Source: an uncultured Treponema sp.
GTDB taxonomy: Bacteria; Spirochaetota; Spirochaetia; Treponematales; Treponemataceae
NCBI GenBank assembly: GCA_937885475.1
Contig: CAKZZR010000260.1
Span: 1 to 14,250 of the forward strand
Direction: 5' to 3'
DNA: 14,250 bases
Under the pieces are notes generated by a model that ran no database searches, had not been told where the DNA came from, and was given only the letters and a program-made list of their open reading frames with translations. The position numbers and the translations under genes are program-made. Each line of letters opens with the position of its first letter. Positions within the stretch are counted from its first letter, which is position 1. Positions 7,490 through 14,250 of this stretch are shown piece after piece.

Positions 7490-9034
7490 TTACTTGTCAA
7501 GCAGCATGTTGTCAAAACTTTTTTGAAGCATTTTGCCAAGCGGCTGGGCTTTGTCGGTGGAGACGGCGTATCCCAGCGAGCAGGAAAGCGGCTCCACGCG
7601 GTTTTTTGAGAACGCCGCGCATTCCCGCTTTATCTGCTTAAAGAACGCCTGAATCTGCTCCTGCCGGCGCACCGAGGCGATAAGCGCGAACACGGAGCCG
7701 GTCATACGGAACACTGCCTTTTCTATGCCATCCTGCAAGTCCGTCTGCTGCACGGCGTTCTTTATGATGTCAGCAAACGTTACCAGATACAAATCCGTCT
7801 TTTTTATGCCGATTGTCTCGTTCAAATGCTCAAGATTGTTCAGTCGTGCGCAAATGATGATGAGCGGTTCGGCGTGCTCGTGCGCTTCCTTAAGAAAAGC
7901 CGCCTCAAGCTGGCTTCCGCGCTTGCAGTTCGTCTGTTCGTCGGTGTGGGCGACGTATTCCAATTGATTTATGATGCCCGAATACATGTCCATATTGGCA
8001 AGAATGATGTAGTAGCCCGCGTTTTTTGCGATGACGGAATGCAGTTCCGTTTTTTTGCCGTAATACAGTTTTTTGTCCGTAATGGCGGAAATATAGAACG
8101 CGTTCTTTGAGTCAGCAGCTTCCGGCACACCAAGATGAAGGAACTGCGCCTCTGAAAAAATCTCGCGGTAGTGCTGGTATGTCCTTGGCGCTATGCCGTA
8201 CTGCGTAAGGAATTCAAAGCCGCTTATATTTGCCGAAATGAACAGGTCGTCGTCAGAAAAAATGAACACGGGAAACTTGGACGAGTCGAGAATTTGGTCT
8301 GAAGCAAGCCGCATTCCTTGTTCCCTCTTGTCGAAGTATACGGCAAAAAATACGACGGTGGAGAAAAAAATCCAGGAAAAAAGAGAAAGAAAATGCGTGA
8401 GCGCGGTGTATTCCTTTTGAGGCATATGCTCAATGTGGATTTTGTAGATTATCTGCACCAGGTACAGGAGCGCGGCGGCGGCATACAGCAGCATGATTGA
8501 GCGGTTTGCCTTTGGCTTTGTTATCATCTTGAAGATTGAAAACACGATTGCAAGCCCTATGAACGAAAAGTCCACGGCACAGTGAATGAAATAGTACGCC
8601 GATTTTTGAAAAATCGGGTCCTGTTCTATGACGGGAAGCAACTCGTTTGGCAGGATGAACAGGTGATGAACGGAAAAAACTTCAAAGCACACTGCCAGCA
8701 CTAGCGAGAACGCAGGAAAGATGAAAATGTATTTTGAGAACTTCTTGATGAAGGGCGTAGGCTCGGAATATAAGCCCAGCGTGAACGAGATGAACGCGCA
8801 GGAAGCTATTTCTGCCAGAATGTATATGACGCTCTGCACCAGAATCTGCGATGACTGGTCGGTAAGAATAGGGCGCAGCCCCGCAAACAGCGCCCACAGT
8901 CCGTAGGCAAATTCGCCGATTCCGCAGGTTCTGCTTACGGAATCCTTGCTGCTGTTCTGAAAAAACAGCAGCGCGTAGGTAAAGCTGAGGATTGCGACGA
9001 ATACGCGGCTCAGCATCAGTTTGTTTTCTAGCAT
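7490..9034 (-). CDS. seven-helix membrane protein with PAS-like and degenerate GGDEF domains
   Basis: 514 residues. About seven hydrophobic segments fill residues 10-235, resembling the 7TM sensor modules placed before histidine kinases and diguanylate cyclases. A PAS-like stretch (about 251-350, starting FPVFIFSDDDLFISAN) leads into a GGDEF-type fold (about 357-514) recognisable from AHTDEQTNCKRGSQLEAAF and the late SLGYAVS strand. The signature GG(D/E)EF is replaced by TGSVF (residues 445-449, in RMTGSVFAL). Diguanylate cyclase activity is therefore unlikely, and the domain may bind nucleotide or protein instead. The start at 9034 has AAGGGA 4 bases upstream and lies 20 bases after the stop of the secreted protein, so it probably belongs to the proS transcript. 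Confidence 0.8.
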   Translation of the reverse strand: MLENKLMLSRVFVAILSFTYALLFFQNSSKDSVSRTCGIGEFAYGLWALFAGLRPILTDQSSQILVQSVIYILAEIASCAFISFTLGLYSEPTPFIKKFSKYIFIFPAFSLVLAVCFEVFSVHHLFILPNELLPVIEQDPIFQKSAYYFIHCAVDFSFIGLAIVFSIFKMITKPKANRSIMLLYAAAALLYLVQIIYKIHIEHMPQKEYTALTHFLSLFSWIFFSTVVFFAVYFDKREQGMRLASDQILDSSKFPVFIFSDDDLFISANISGFEFLTQYGIAPRTYQHYREIFSEAQFLHLGVPEAADSKNAFYISAITDKKLYYGKKTELHSVIAKNAGYYIILANMDMYSGIINQLEYVAHTDEQTNCKRGSQLEAAFLKEAHEHAEPLIIICARLNNLEHLNETIGIKKTDLYLVTFADIIKNAVQQTDLQDGIEKAVFRMTGSVFALIASVRRQEQIQAFFKQIKRECAAFSKNRVEPLSCSLGYAVSTDKAQPLGKMLQKSFDNMLLDK

Positions 9035-9054
9035 TGTGTCCCTTGCGAAAAGAA

Positions 9055-10101
9055 TTACAGGGAATTTGCGCTCAGCAGCCTTGTAAAATACGCCCTGTTC
9101 TTTTCGTAGATATTATTGTACACCGTAAGCGTAAAAAAGTCGTAGGAAGAATCGTTTTTGCGCGCCATTTTAAAGTTCCTGCTGACGTTTTTGGTGGACG
9201 GCTGATAAAAAAGCCCGCTTATGGATACCGCGCCGTCCTTTTCCATAACTTCGGCGGTCTGCCAGTTAAGGTAGCTGTCGCCGGTGCTTAGCATGAGCTG
9301 GCGGATTAAAAAGTCCACCGGCGCATAGGGAATCGCGCTTACAGAAACGAGCGCCGCGTCGCCCAGCATAAAAACGTTGTCCATTGTCTGCGTCCAGTTG
9401 TCGTCAAGCATGGCAGTTTTTTCGTCTGGCGCGGCAAATGCCTTCTGCGGGCTTTTTTTGAGCTTGAGGCTGTGGCGCTTGTCGTCGTTTTTTTGCGGAA
9501 AGCCCTTGAACTGCTCAAAGGAACGGTCGGTTGCGGAGGTAAGCTGACCGGCGGTTACGATGTACAGCTCCGGCTTTGATTCGTCAGAAAAAATCTGGCG
9601 CACGTTGAACAGAGGAACGATTGCGTCGTATTCAACGGTTACAAAGCCGCCGAACTGGCCATAGTATTCGCTGCTGCGCACGCTCTTTTTGTTTTCGGAA
9701 AGATAGCCCTGCTTTATGCGGCGGGCGCTGAATTCGTACAGCACGTCGTGCAGGTAGTTTACGAATTCCGCTTCCTCCGGGGTAAAGCCGCTCATGATGC
9801 GCTCGCCGGTAAGCTCAAGATGGTCGGCTGCGGGGTCAATGGAAAAATAAATCTCAACGTTCACTTCCGGCTGCTTTGCCTTTGCGTCCTGCGGCGCAAA
9901 ATAGCGTGCGGCAAAGGTCTTTTCGTCAAACATAAGAAGCCCGGTGTAGGATTCCCGTTCAAAGGTCATATCGCGGTAGTATACGTACTGCCCCGGAAGC
10001 TCCTGAATGTACGGCTTGAAGCCGGGGAGCGCGTGTGCGCTAAAAACGCTTGCTGCACAAAATGCGACTGCCAGAATGGACCTCTTAATCTGCTTTTTCA
10101 T
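9055..10101 (-). CDS. secreted protein of unknown function
   Basis: 348 residues beginning MKKQIKRSILAVAFCAASVF, a classic signal peptide with a likely signal peptidase I cut after SAHA (residue 24). There is no lipobox cysteine, so a free periplasmic or outer-envelope protein is expected. The mature part is mixed alpha/beta without membrane segments, repeats or a motif I recognise. It has a lysine-rich stretch near the middle (about residues 205-230, around KRHSLKLKKSPQK), which may be a flexible linker between two halves. Aromatic residues are frequent (for example PGQYVYYRDM). The start has AGGA about 5 bases upstream, next to a strong hairpin in the gap to proS. It is probably co-transcribed with proS and the downstream membrane protein. 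No function is proposed. Confidence 0.8.
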   Translation of the reverse strand: MKKQIKRSILAVAFCAASVFSAHALPGFKPYIQELPGQYVYYRDMTFERESYTGLLMFDEKTFAARYFAPQDAKAKQPEVNVEIYFSIDPAADHLELTGERIMSGFTPEEAEFVNYLHDVLYEFSARRIKQGYLSENKKSVRSSEYYGQFGGFVTVEYDAIVPLFNVRQIFSDESKPELYIVTAGQLTSATDRSFEQFKGFPQKNDDKRHSLKLKKSPQKAFAAPDEKTAMLDDNWTQTMDNVFMLGDAALVSVSAIPYAPVDFLIRQLMLSTGDSYLNWQTAEVMEKDGAVSISGLFYQPSTKNVSRNFKMARKNDSSYDFFTLTVYNNIYEKNRAYFTRLLSANSL

Positions 10102-10109
10102 AGCTTTCC

Positions 10110-10140
10110 TTTTTTTTGCCTCGCATCTTGTGGCGAGGCA
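10110..10140 (-). other. hairpin directly upstream of the ribosome-binding site
   Basis: TGCCTCGC (10117-10124) and GCGAGGCA (10133-10140) are perfect 8-base inverted repeats with an 8-base loop, in the 45-base gap between proS and the secreted-protein gene. Read in the direction of transcription, the stem is followed by eight A bases that merge into the AAGGA ribosome-binding site, not by T bases. It is therefore not a normal terminator for this operon. It may be an mRNA-stability or processing element, or a weak terminator for antisense transcription. Confidence 0.45.
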
Positions 10141-10146
10141 GATAAT

Positions 10147-11958
10147 TTACGCGTTCAATGCCGCAAGCTCTTTGCTTACGGTTTTTGCAATCTCGGCGGC
10201 AGCCGTTTCAAGCGGAACAAGGCGGCTTTCGGCTTCCTTGCGGAGCTTTAGTTCAACGTTCGGAAGGTTCTTTTCGCCAACAACGACGCGAACGGGAATG
10301 CCTATAAGGTCGAAGTCCTTGAATTTAACGCCAGGGCGCTCGTTTCTGTCGTCCAAAAGCACTTCAACGCCGGCTTTGGTCAATTCGTCGTAAAGCTTGT
10401 CTGCGGCTTCCTTCATTGCGCCGTCGTATTTTACAGGAACCACGACAACCTGGAACGGAGCCACCGTCATAGGCCAGATGATGCCGTTTTCGTCGTGATG
10501 AGCCTCGATGATGCTTGCAAGGGTGCGGTCAACGCCGATTCCGTAGCAGCCCATGATTGGCGTTACGGCTTTTCCGTTTACGTCAAGGTAGCTTACGCTC
10601 ATGGATTTTGTGTATTTGTCGCCCAGCTTGAAGATGTGACCAAGCTCGTTTCCTTTTTTCATGTAGAACGTTCCGCCGCATTCAGGGCATTTGTCGCCTT
10701 CCTTGCAGGTGCGCACGTCTGCCGTCATGAATGGAACAAAGTCGCGGTTTGGCTCAACGTGCTTTATGTGGAAGCCTTCCTTTCCGGCTCCGGCATACGA
10801 GTCGTGCATATCGATACATGATTCGTCCATAAGGACAGGAATCTTTATGCCGATTGGCCCCACGAATCCGTGCGGTGCGCCTGAGTATTTTACTACGTCC
10901 TCATCGTTTGCTAGCTCCGCTCCGCTCGCCTTGAGAACGGAAGCAAGCTTTGCCTCGTTTACATCCAAATCTCCGCGGATAAGCACGCAGAAGTATGTTT
11001 CTGGAATGTAGGTTTGTCCGCCTTCTGTAACGGTTTTTGAGTTCTTGTAGAATTCGTTCTTGGAAAGGTCAATCGCGCAGTTGTAGACCTTGTAGATGAG
11101 CGCCTTGAGGAACGTGGTTGACTTTTCGCCGAAGAATTTTTCCATATCTTCAATGCTGAGTACGCCCGGAGTTGCAACTTCTTCTACGGCAAGGTCGGTT
11201 TTTGCCTGCGGCTTTCCGTTGCTATCAAGCGGAGTTTCCTTTTGGCAGGAAGCCTTTTCTACGTTTGCCGCGTACGAGCAGTTAGGGCAGAGCAAAAGCG
11301 TGTCGTCGCCAACCTCGCTTTCTACCATAAATTCCTCGGAGCCGGAGCCGCCCATCGCGCCGGTGTCTGCCTTTACGGAAATTGTCTTTAGCCCGAGTCT
11401 TTTAAAAATCCTGCGGTAGGCTTCGGCGGCGTTGTTGTATGAGTTATCCAGATCAGTCTGGTCTTTGTCAAAGGAATATGCGTCCATCATAGTGAACTCG
11501 CGTCCGCGCATAACGCCGTAGCGTGGGCGGATTTCGTCGCGGTACTTTGTGTTTATCTGATAGAGCGTGAACGGAAGCTGCTTGTAGGAAGAAAGTCCTT
11601 CGCGTACTACGGCAGTAACGGACTCCTCGGCAGTAGGAGAAACTACCATGTCCTGACCCGCGCGGTTCTGTGGAGTGAGCATCTCGCCGTTCATCTTGTC
11701 CCAACGGCCGCTTTCCTTCCAGATTTCGGCAGGCTGAATCACGGTTGCCTTAAGCTCCATCATTCCGGCCTTATCAAGTTCCTCGCGGATAATGTTCTCA
11801 AGCTTTTTGAATGAGCGGTAGCCAAGCGGCATGTATGTATAAAGTCCGTTACCAAGCTTTCTGAGCATACCCGTACGCATCATAAGCTGGTGGCTTGCGA
11901 TAACTGCATCATTTGGTGCATCCCGTAACGTTGAAATAATAAATTTTGAAGTCTTCAT
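10147..11958 (-). CDS. proS: prolyl-tRNA synthetase, bacterial type with editing domain
   Basis: ProS joins proline to tRNA(Pro) in the cytoplasm. The protein has 603 residues, slightly longer than the usual 560-580. The class II catalytic core shows SPTAEE (107-112), motif 2 (YRDEIRPRYGVMRGREF, 139-155) and motif 3 (GCYGIGVDRTLAS, 470-482). An inserted editing domain of the bacterial type lies at about 225-400, including KALIYKVYN and GPIGIKIPVLMD, and removes wrongly attached alanine. The C-terminal anticodon-binding domain starts near PFQVVVVPVKYDG (about 501). Cysteine pairs CPNC (224-227) and CPEC (424-427) flank the editing domain and may bind zinc. The start at 11958 fits the family N-terminus and has AAAGGA 6 bases upstream. 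Confidence 0.98.
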   Translation of the reverse strand: MKTSKFIISTLRDAPNDAVIASHQLMMRTGMLRKLGNGLYTYMPLGYRSFKKLENIIREELDKAGMMELKATVIQPAEIWKESGRWDKMNGEMLTPQNRAGQDMVVSPTAEESVTAVVREGLSSYKQLPFTLYQINTKYRDEIRPRYGVMRGREFTMMDAYSFDKDQTDLDNSYNNAAEAYRRIFKRLGLKTISVKADTGAMGGSGSEEFMVESEVGDDTLLLCPNCSYAANVEKASCQKETPLDSNGKPQAKTDLAVEEVATPGVLSIEDMEKFFGEKSTTFLKALIYKVYNCAIDLSKNEFYKNSKTVTEGGQTYIPETYFCVLIRGDLDVNEAKLASVLKASGAELANDEDVVKYSGAPHGFVGPIGIKIPVLMDESCIDMHDSYAGAGKEGFHIKHVEPNRDFVPFMTADVRTCKEGDKCPECGGTFYMKKGNELGHIFKLGDKYTKSMSVSYLDVNGKAVTPIMGCYGIGVDRTLASIIEAHHDENGIIWPMTVAPFQVVVVPVKYDGAMKEAADKLYDELTKAGVEVLLDDRNERPGVKFKDFDLIGIPVRVVVGEKNLPNVELKLRKEAESRLVPLETAAAEIAKTVSKELAALNA

Positions 11959-12027
11959 ATATAATCCTTTAGTATAATAAATACAAAATGAATAAATTTT
12001 AGTATTGAAACAATTATTGAAATGATG

Positions 12028-12111
12028 TTGCAGTGGGACGCAGACGGAAATTAAGGGGGTACCCTAATAGGGAGTTACCTTGATTTCCGTCGTCGCTGGG
12101 ACCCGCTGCAA
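12028..12111. repeat. large imperfect inverted repeat, MITE/REP-like element or structured RNA
   Basis: The outer arms 12028-12037 and 12102-12111 pair over 10 bases with one G-U pair. After an asymmetric internal loop, 12043-12056 (GACGGAAATTAAGG) pairs with 12078-12091 over 14 bases, also with one G-U pair. A small apical hairpin CCCT-AAT-AGGG sits at 12062-12072. The paired ends are GC-rich, in contrast to the AT-rich flanks. The near symmetry fits a short non-autonomous repeat element, but a cis-acting RNA in the proS leader is also possible. No clear target-site duplication is seen, no second copy lies in the window, and no T tract follows on either strand. Confidence 0.6.
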
Positions 12112-12134
12112 AATCCATTTCACTCTATGCTTAT

Positions 12135-12140
12135 ATTATA
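12135..12140 (-). promoter_or_regulatory. candidate -10 box for proS
   Basis: The minus strand reads TTT-TATAAT-ATAAGC, a perfect -10 hexamer, 21 bases after the symporter stop and about 176 bases before the proS start. No good -35 hexamer is found at 16-18 bases spacing, so this is tentative. If it is used, the 84-base hairpin is part of the proS leader. Confidence 0.3.
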
Positions 12141-12160
12141 AAACTTTTCATTAATTTTTC

Positions 12161-13390
12161 CTAAATAAAGTGTTTGATTCCGTGGTGCTCAATGAGCTTG
12201 GTTTTTACTGCCACGATGTACGAGCCGAACATTGCGGTTACCGTGTCAAATGCCGCCGCAAACGAGCAGATAATCGGTGCCGCCGGCTTTAAAAGCTGGA
12301 AGCCATTGTCAAAGCTGCGGCTGTACAGCGAGCAGAGCACCGTGAGCGAAACGAACGCGCCGCCTGCCGGAAGCCCGCCCAGCAGGAACGAAAGCCCGAA
12401 CGACGTGAACGTAATCCAAAGAATGTCCTTGAGCGGAATGTTCAGGCTGGAATAGCTTCTCCATATCATGATGAAGCCGACCGTCGTTACCAGCGCCGAA
12501 CCTCCGCGCGCGAACACTGTGAACAGCGGATGCACGGTGCCGTTGATTCTGCGGCGGATGCCAAGGCTTTCTTTTCCGTGGCGCATGTTCGCCTGAAGCA
12601 CAAGGTTCACGTCTCCGCTAAAAAATGCTGTTATGATTGATGTGATTGATGCAAACAGAATGCGGTACGGATGCGGATCGTGGCACAGATAGCGGACAAT
12701 CAGCGGGTAAATAAGCCCTGCTACGATTATAAAGTCCACCAGAAGCATGATAATCAGCGGAATGAAAATGCCGCTCGCAATGACCGCGCGGTACTGAATC
12801 GTCCAGCTGCACACAATGGCAATCATGCCGTAGGCAAGAAATTCCGTAAATATGACGCTGATGTTGTACATCAGTTTTGAAAGCGAGTCCGCCAGCGTAG
12901 TAACAGGCCGGAACAGAACCTGGTCTCCGCAGCTTGCAGTTCCAATCAGCATGGCAAAAAAGTATGCCGCCAGCAAAAAAGTTCCGTTGCTCAGCGTCTC
13001 AAACGCGGAGTAAGGAAAGAGCGAGCGCACCAGGTCTGCAATGCCAAGCACGGCGTTTCCCGCCTCGTTCTCGCTGGTAATCGGAATTCGCGGCAGCTTT
13101 ACGATTAATATGGAAAGAAGTCCAATAATCGTCAGCATGAATGAAGAGACGACTACGATTGCTGCCGTCCACGCGCCGGTTTTTATAAGAAGATGGTTGT
13201 CTCGCAGGCGGTTGAACGTGATTATGGTCGTAAAGAAAATTAACGGAATGACCATGTATCGTCCAAAGCGAACGACCATTTCCGTTATGAACCGTATTGC
13301 TTCTGCCACGCTAGAATTGCTGACCGGCAGAATGAGCGCGCAGGCAATGCCCAGCACAGCCGCAATAAGATATTTTATCCAAAGTTTCAT
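12161..13390 (-). CDS. divergent dicarboxylate/amino acid:cation symporter (SDF/SLC1 family)
   Basis: 409 residues, strongly hydrophobic throughout, with the N-terminal pattern of the family (VVRFGRYMVIPLIFFTTI, comparable to the conserved region around helix 2). The HP1 region (SIITAFFSGDVN, about 251-262), INGT in helix 7 (282-285) and the glycine-rich HP2 region (GGLPAGGAFV, 338-347) are recognisable. The usual serine-rich HP1 tip and the NMDGT motif of helix 7 are altered to FFSGD and INGT. In helix 8 the conserved Asp is present (D382), but the following Arg, Asn and final Asp used for substrate and sodium binding appear to be missing (DTVTAMFGSYIV). Transport of an unusual or uncharged substrate, or a changed ion coupling, is possible. 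The start at 13390 has no Shine-Dalgarno and lies 9 bases from a promoter-like TATAAT. Confidence 0.8.
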   Translation of the reverse strand: MKLWIKYLIAAVLGIACALILPVSNSSVAEAIRFITEMVVRFGRYMVIPLIFFTTIITFNRLRDNHLLIKTGAWTAAIVVVSSFMLTIIGLLSILIVKLPRIPITSENEAGNAVLGIADLVRSLFPYSAFETLSNGTFLLAAYFFAMLIGTASCGDQVLFRPVTTLADSLSKLMYNISVIFTEFLAYGMIAIVCSWTIQYRAVIASGIFIPLIIMLLVDFIIVAGLIYPLIVRYLCHDPHPYRILFASITSIITAFFSGDVNLVLQANMRHGKESLGIRRRINGTVHPLFTVFARGGSALVTTVGFIMIWRSYSSLNIPLKDILWITFTSFGLSFLLGGLPAGGAFVSLTVLCSLYSRSFDNGFQLLKPAAPIICSFAAAFDTVTAMFGSYIVAVKTKLIEHHGIKHFI

Positions 13391-13399
13391 AGCAGAAAA

Positions 13400-13405
13400 A
13401 TTATA
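13400..13405 (-). promoter_or_regulatory. extended -10 promoter of the symporter gene
   Basis: The minus strand reads TTTTTGA-TATAAT, an extended -10 (TGn plus a consensus hexamer), which often works without a -35 box. Only 9 bases separate the hexamer from the symporter ATG, so the start of transcription would fall within about 2-4 bases of the start codon. Confidence 0.45.
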
Positions 13406-13426
13406 TCAAAAACACCTTGAATATGC

Positions 13427-13432
13427 TATAAT
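13427..13432 (+). promoter_or_regulatory. extended -10 promoter of the SDR-like gene
   Basis: ATGC-TATAAT is an extended -10 element (TGn TATAAT). Six bases separate it from the ATG at 13439, so the usual initiation point coincides with the start codon. No Shine-Dalgarno sequence is present between them, which points to a leaderless mRNA. No good -35 box is seen. Confidence 0.5.
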
Positions 13433-13438
13433 CGCGCC

Positions 13439-14170
13439 ATGAGTAAAAAAATATTAGTTGTCGGAAACGATGCCTCTTCCGTGTATGATTTTTCTGAAGC
13501 CCTGACCCTGGGCGACTTTTCTGTTGCTGTTGCGGACGATTCCGCAGACAAAACCACGCCTCCTGCGGGCGTTCATGCCATGGCATGGAACAAAAGTTCG
13601 GCGGTTTCTGCCCGTTCCCTTATCATTCAGACGGAAACCAGCATTGGTGCCGTTGACGACTACATTATGTATTTTGATTCTGCCTTGTACGCAGGGCTTT
13701 TTTCTTCGTTTACAGCAGACAACTGCCAGAAGGCGTGCGATGCGATGATAACCTCATTCCAGTATGCTACGATGGAAGCCTTGACGCGCATTCAGCAGCG
13801 CCACGAGCCCAGCCGCCTTGTGTTCGTTGTAAAGACCCAGCCCACCATAAAGGACTGCCTGCTTTTGCCAGCGTCGCGTGCAGGTATTTCTACTCCGGCA
13901 AATGCCTTTGTTGCCGCCGGAGAAGCCGCATTCGCAAACTTTGCGGAAAACATCGCCGCATTTGCCGCAGAAAAAGACGGCGTTTCCGTGCTTTTGGTCA
14001 TTGCCGACCCGCAGAACGAGACCGCGCAAAAGGCGTCCGCGTTTGCTTCCTGGCTTACGTCTTATATTGACGCGTTGGACTCCCAGACGCACAAGCCTTC
14101 TGCAAAGAACGCGGTGTCATGGGTAAAGGCGGGAGCAAAAGCGCCAGGTGGATTTTCTTTGTTCCATTAA
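13439..14170 (+). CDS. short-chain-dehydrogenase-like protein lacking the catalytic residues
   Basis: 243 residues, the usual size for a classical short-chain dehydrogenase/reductase. It begins with a Rossmann-like strand (KKILVVGNDASSVYDFSEAL). The glycine-rich TGxxxGxG cofactor loop is replaced by VGNDASSV. Later it shows the SDR layout around the active site: RLVFVVKTQ, then LLLPASRAGISTPANAFVAAGEAAFANFAENIAAFAA spread over about 141-177. In that layout the YxxxK catalytic pair is replaced by FxxxG (F157, G161), and GVSVLLVIADP resembles the following strand. The fold seems kept but catalysis and normal NAD(P) binding are unlikely. A structural or regulatory role is possible; none can be named. 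It is transcribed away from the symporter and appears to lack a 5' leader. Similarity to SDRs is my reading of the pattern, not a search result. Confidence 0.65.
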   Translation: MSKKILVVGNDASSVYDFSEALTLGDFSVAVADDSADKTTPPAGVHAMAWNKSSAVSARSLIIQTETSIGAVDDYIMYFDSALYAGLFSSFTADNCQKACDAMITSFQYATMEALTRIQQRHEPSRLVFVVKTQPTIKDCLLLPASRAGISTPANAFVAAGEAAFANFAENIAAFAAEKDGVSVLLVIADPQNETAQKASAFASWLTSYIDALDSQTHKPSAKNAVSWVKAGAKAPGGFSLFH

Positions 14171-14250
14171 TGCAAAAGAAAAATTCTCTTTTACTGGTAA
14201 CTTGTAAAGATTAATTCCCCAGTTTTCTGTCAGGAATTGCAACAATTTTT
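14171..14250. other. 3' flank of the SDR-like gene, no gene seen
   Basis: These 80 AT-rich bases hold no gene start that can be supported. A weak stem AATTG-CAA-CAATT (14235-14247) followed by T bases at the window edge might be a terminator, but it is too short and cut off to judge. Confidence 0.25.

Larger units (their letters stand above)
11959..12160 (-). promoter_or_regulatory. intergenic region between the symporter gene and proS, likely proS leader
   Basis: This 202-base stretch has no clear protein gene. It contains an 84-base hairpin (12028-12111), an AT-rich tract on either side, and the proS ribosome-binding site AAAGGA at 11965-11970. A -10-like TATAAT on the minus strand (12135-12140) would give a proS leader that includes the hairpin; no convincing -35 box accompanies it. 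A 34-codon frame (minus, 12118-12014) runs through the hairpin but has no strong ribosome-binding site. Confidence 0.35.

Noticed and set aside
10110..10140. Rho-independent terminator between proS and the secreted-protein gene
   Set aside because: The stem is followed by A bases in the sense direction and the T run lies on the wrong side for termination of this operon.
12028..12111. tRNA gene or rho-independent terminator in the intergenic hairpin
   Set aside because: The fold is a single long stem without cloverleaf or T-loop sequence, and no T run follows it on either strand.
11959..12160. T-box riboswitch for proS
   Set aside because: No T-box sequence (AGGGTGGNACCGCG-like) and no antiterminator/terminator pair with a T tract is present.
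14174..14192. Terminator hairpin AAAAGA/TCTTTT after the SDR-like gene
   Set aside because: The stem is only A-T rich and short, with no following T tract; probably chance.

Overview
The window looks like a spirochaete chromosome of the Treponema type. This is inferred, not proved. The G+C content is moderate. A Firmicutes-like toolkit (RsbU/SpoIIE phosphatase, GerMN domain, [FeFe]-hydrogenase maturases) sits beside treponeme-style secreted and membrane proteins, and there is no sign of sporulation genes. The tightly packed genes use Shine-Dalgarno sequences of the AAGGA/AGGAGG kind. No rRNA, tRNA, CRISPR array, insertion sequence or integrase is visible.

Layout. Positions 1-440 hold the 3' part of a multi-pass membrane protein, followed by the first codons of a zinc-ribbon gene. 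That gene breaks off, out of frame, into the middle of a BMP/PnrA-type ligand-binding protein (about 442-1197). Codon usage changes at the break, so this is either a deletion scar or an assembly misjoin. From 442 to 6461 a tight plus-strand cluster encodes the BMP protein, an integral-membrane RsbU/SpoIIE phosphatase fused to an RsbW-like ATPase domain, HydF, an aldo/keto reductase and HydE. Gaps there are 8-15 bases or a 4-base overlap. A membrane-anchored GerMN-domain protein follows (6504-7445) with a likely terminator behind it.

From 13390 down to 7490 the genes are on the minus strand. A divergent Na+/dicarboxylate-type symporter (13390-12161) is followed by a 200-base intergenic stretch containing a large 84-base hairpin. 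Then comes proS (prolyl-tRNA synthetase), a secreted protein of unknown function, and a seven-helix membrane protein whose C-terminal GGDEF-like domain has lost its active-site motif. Diverging from the symporter on the plus strand is a degenerate short-chain-dehydrogenase-like protein (13439-14170). The 48-base spacer between these two has an extended -10 promoter element on each strand, placed so close to the start codons that both messages may be leaderless.

How the parts work together. The BMP protein and the sensor phosphatase look like a ligand-sensing pair that could release a sigma factor or anti-anti-sigma switch. Their apparent co-transcription with hydF-AKR-hydE suggests that hydrogenase maturation is made in the same expression unit. 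hydG and the hydrogenase itself lie outside the window. The most notable points are the chimeric junction, the sensor-phosphatase/hydrogenase-maturase gene cluster, the intergenic hairpin, the divergent leaderless promoters, and three proteins that keep a fold but have lost key residues (GGDEF-like, SDR-like and SDF-type symporter).
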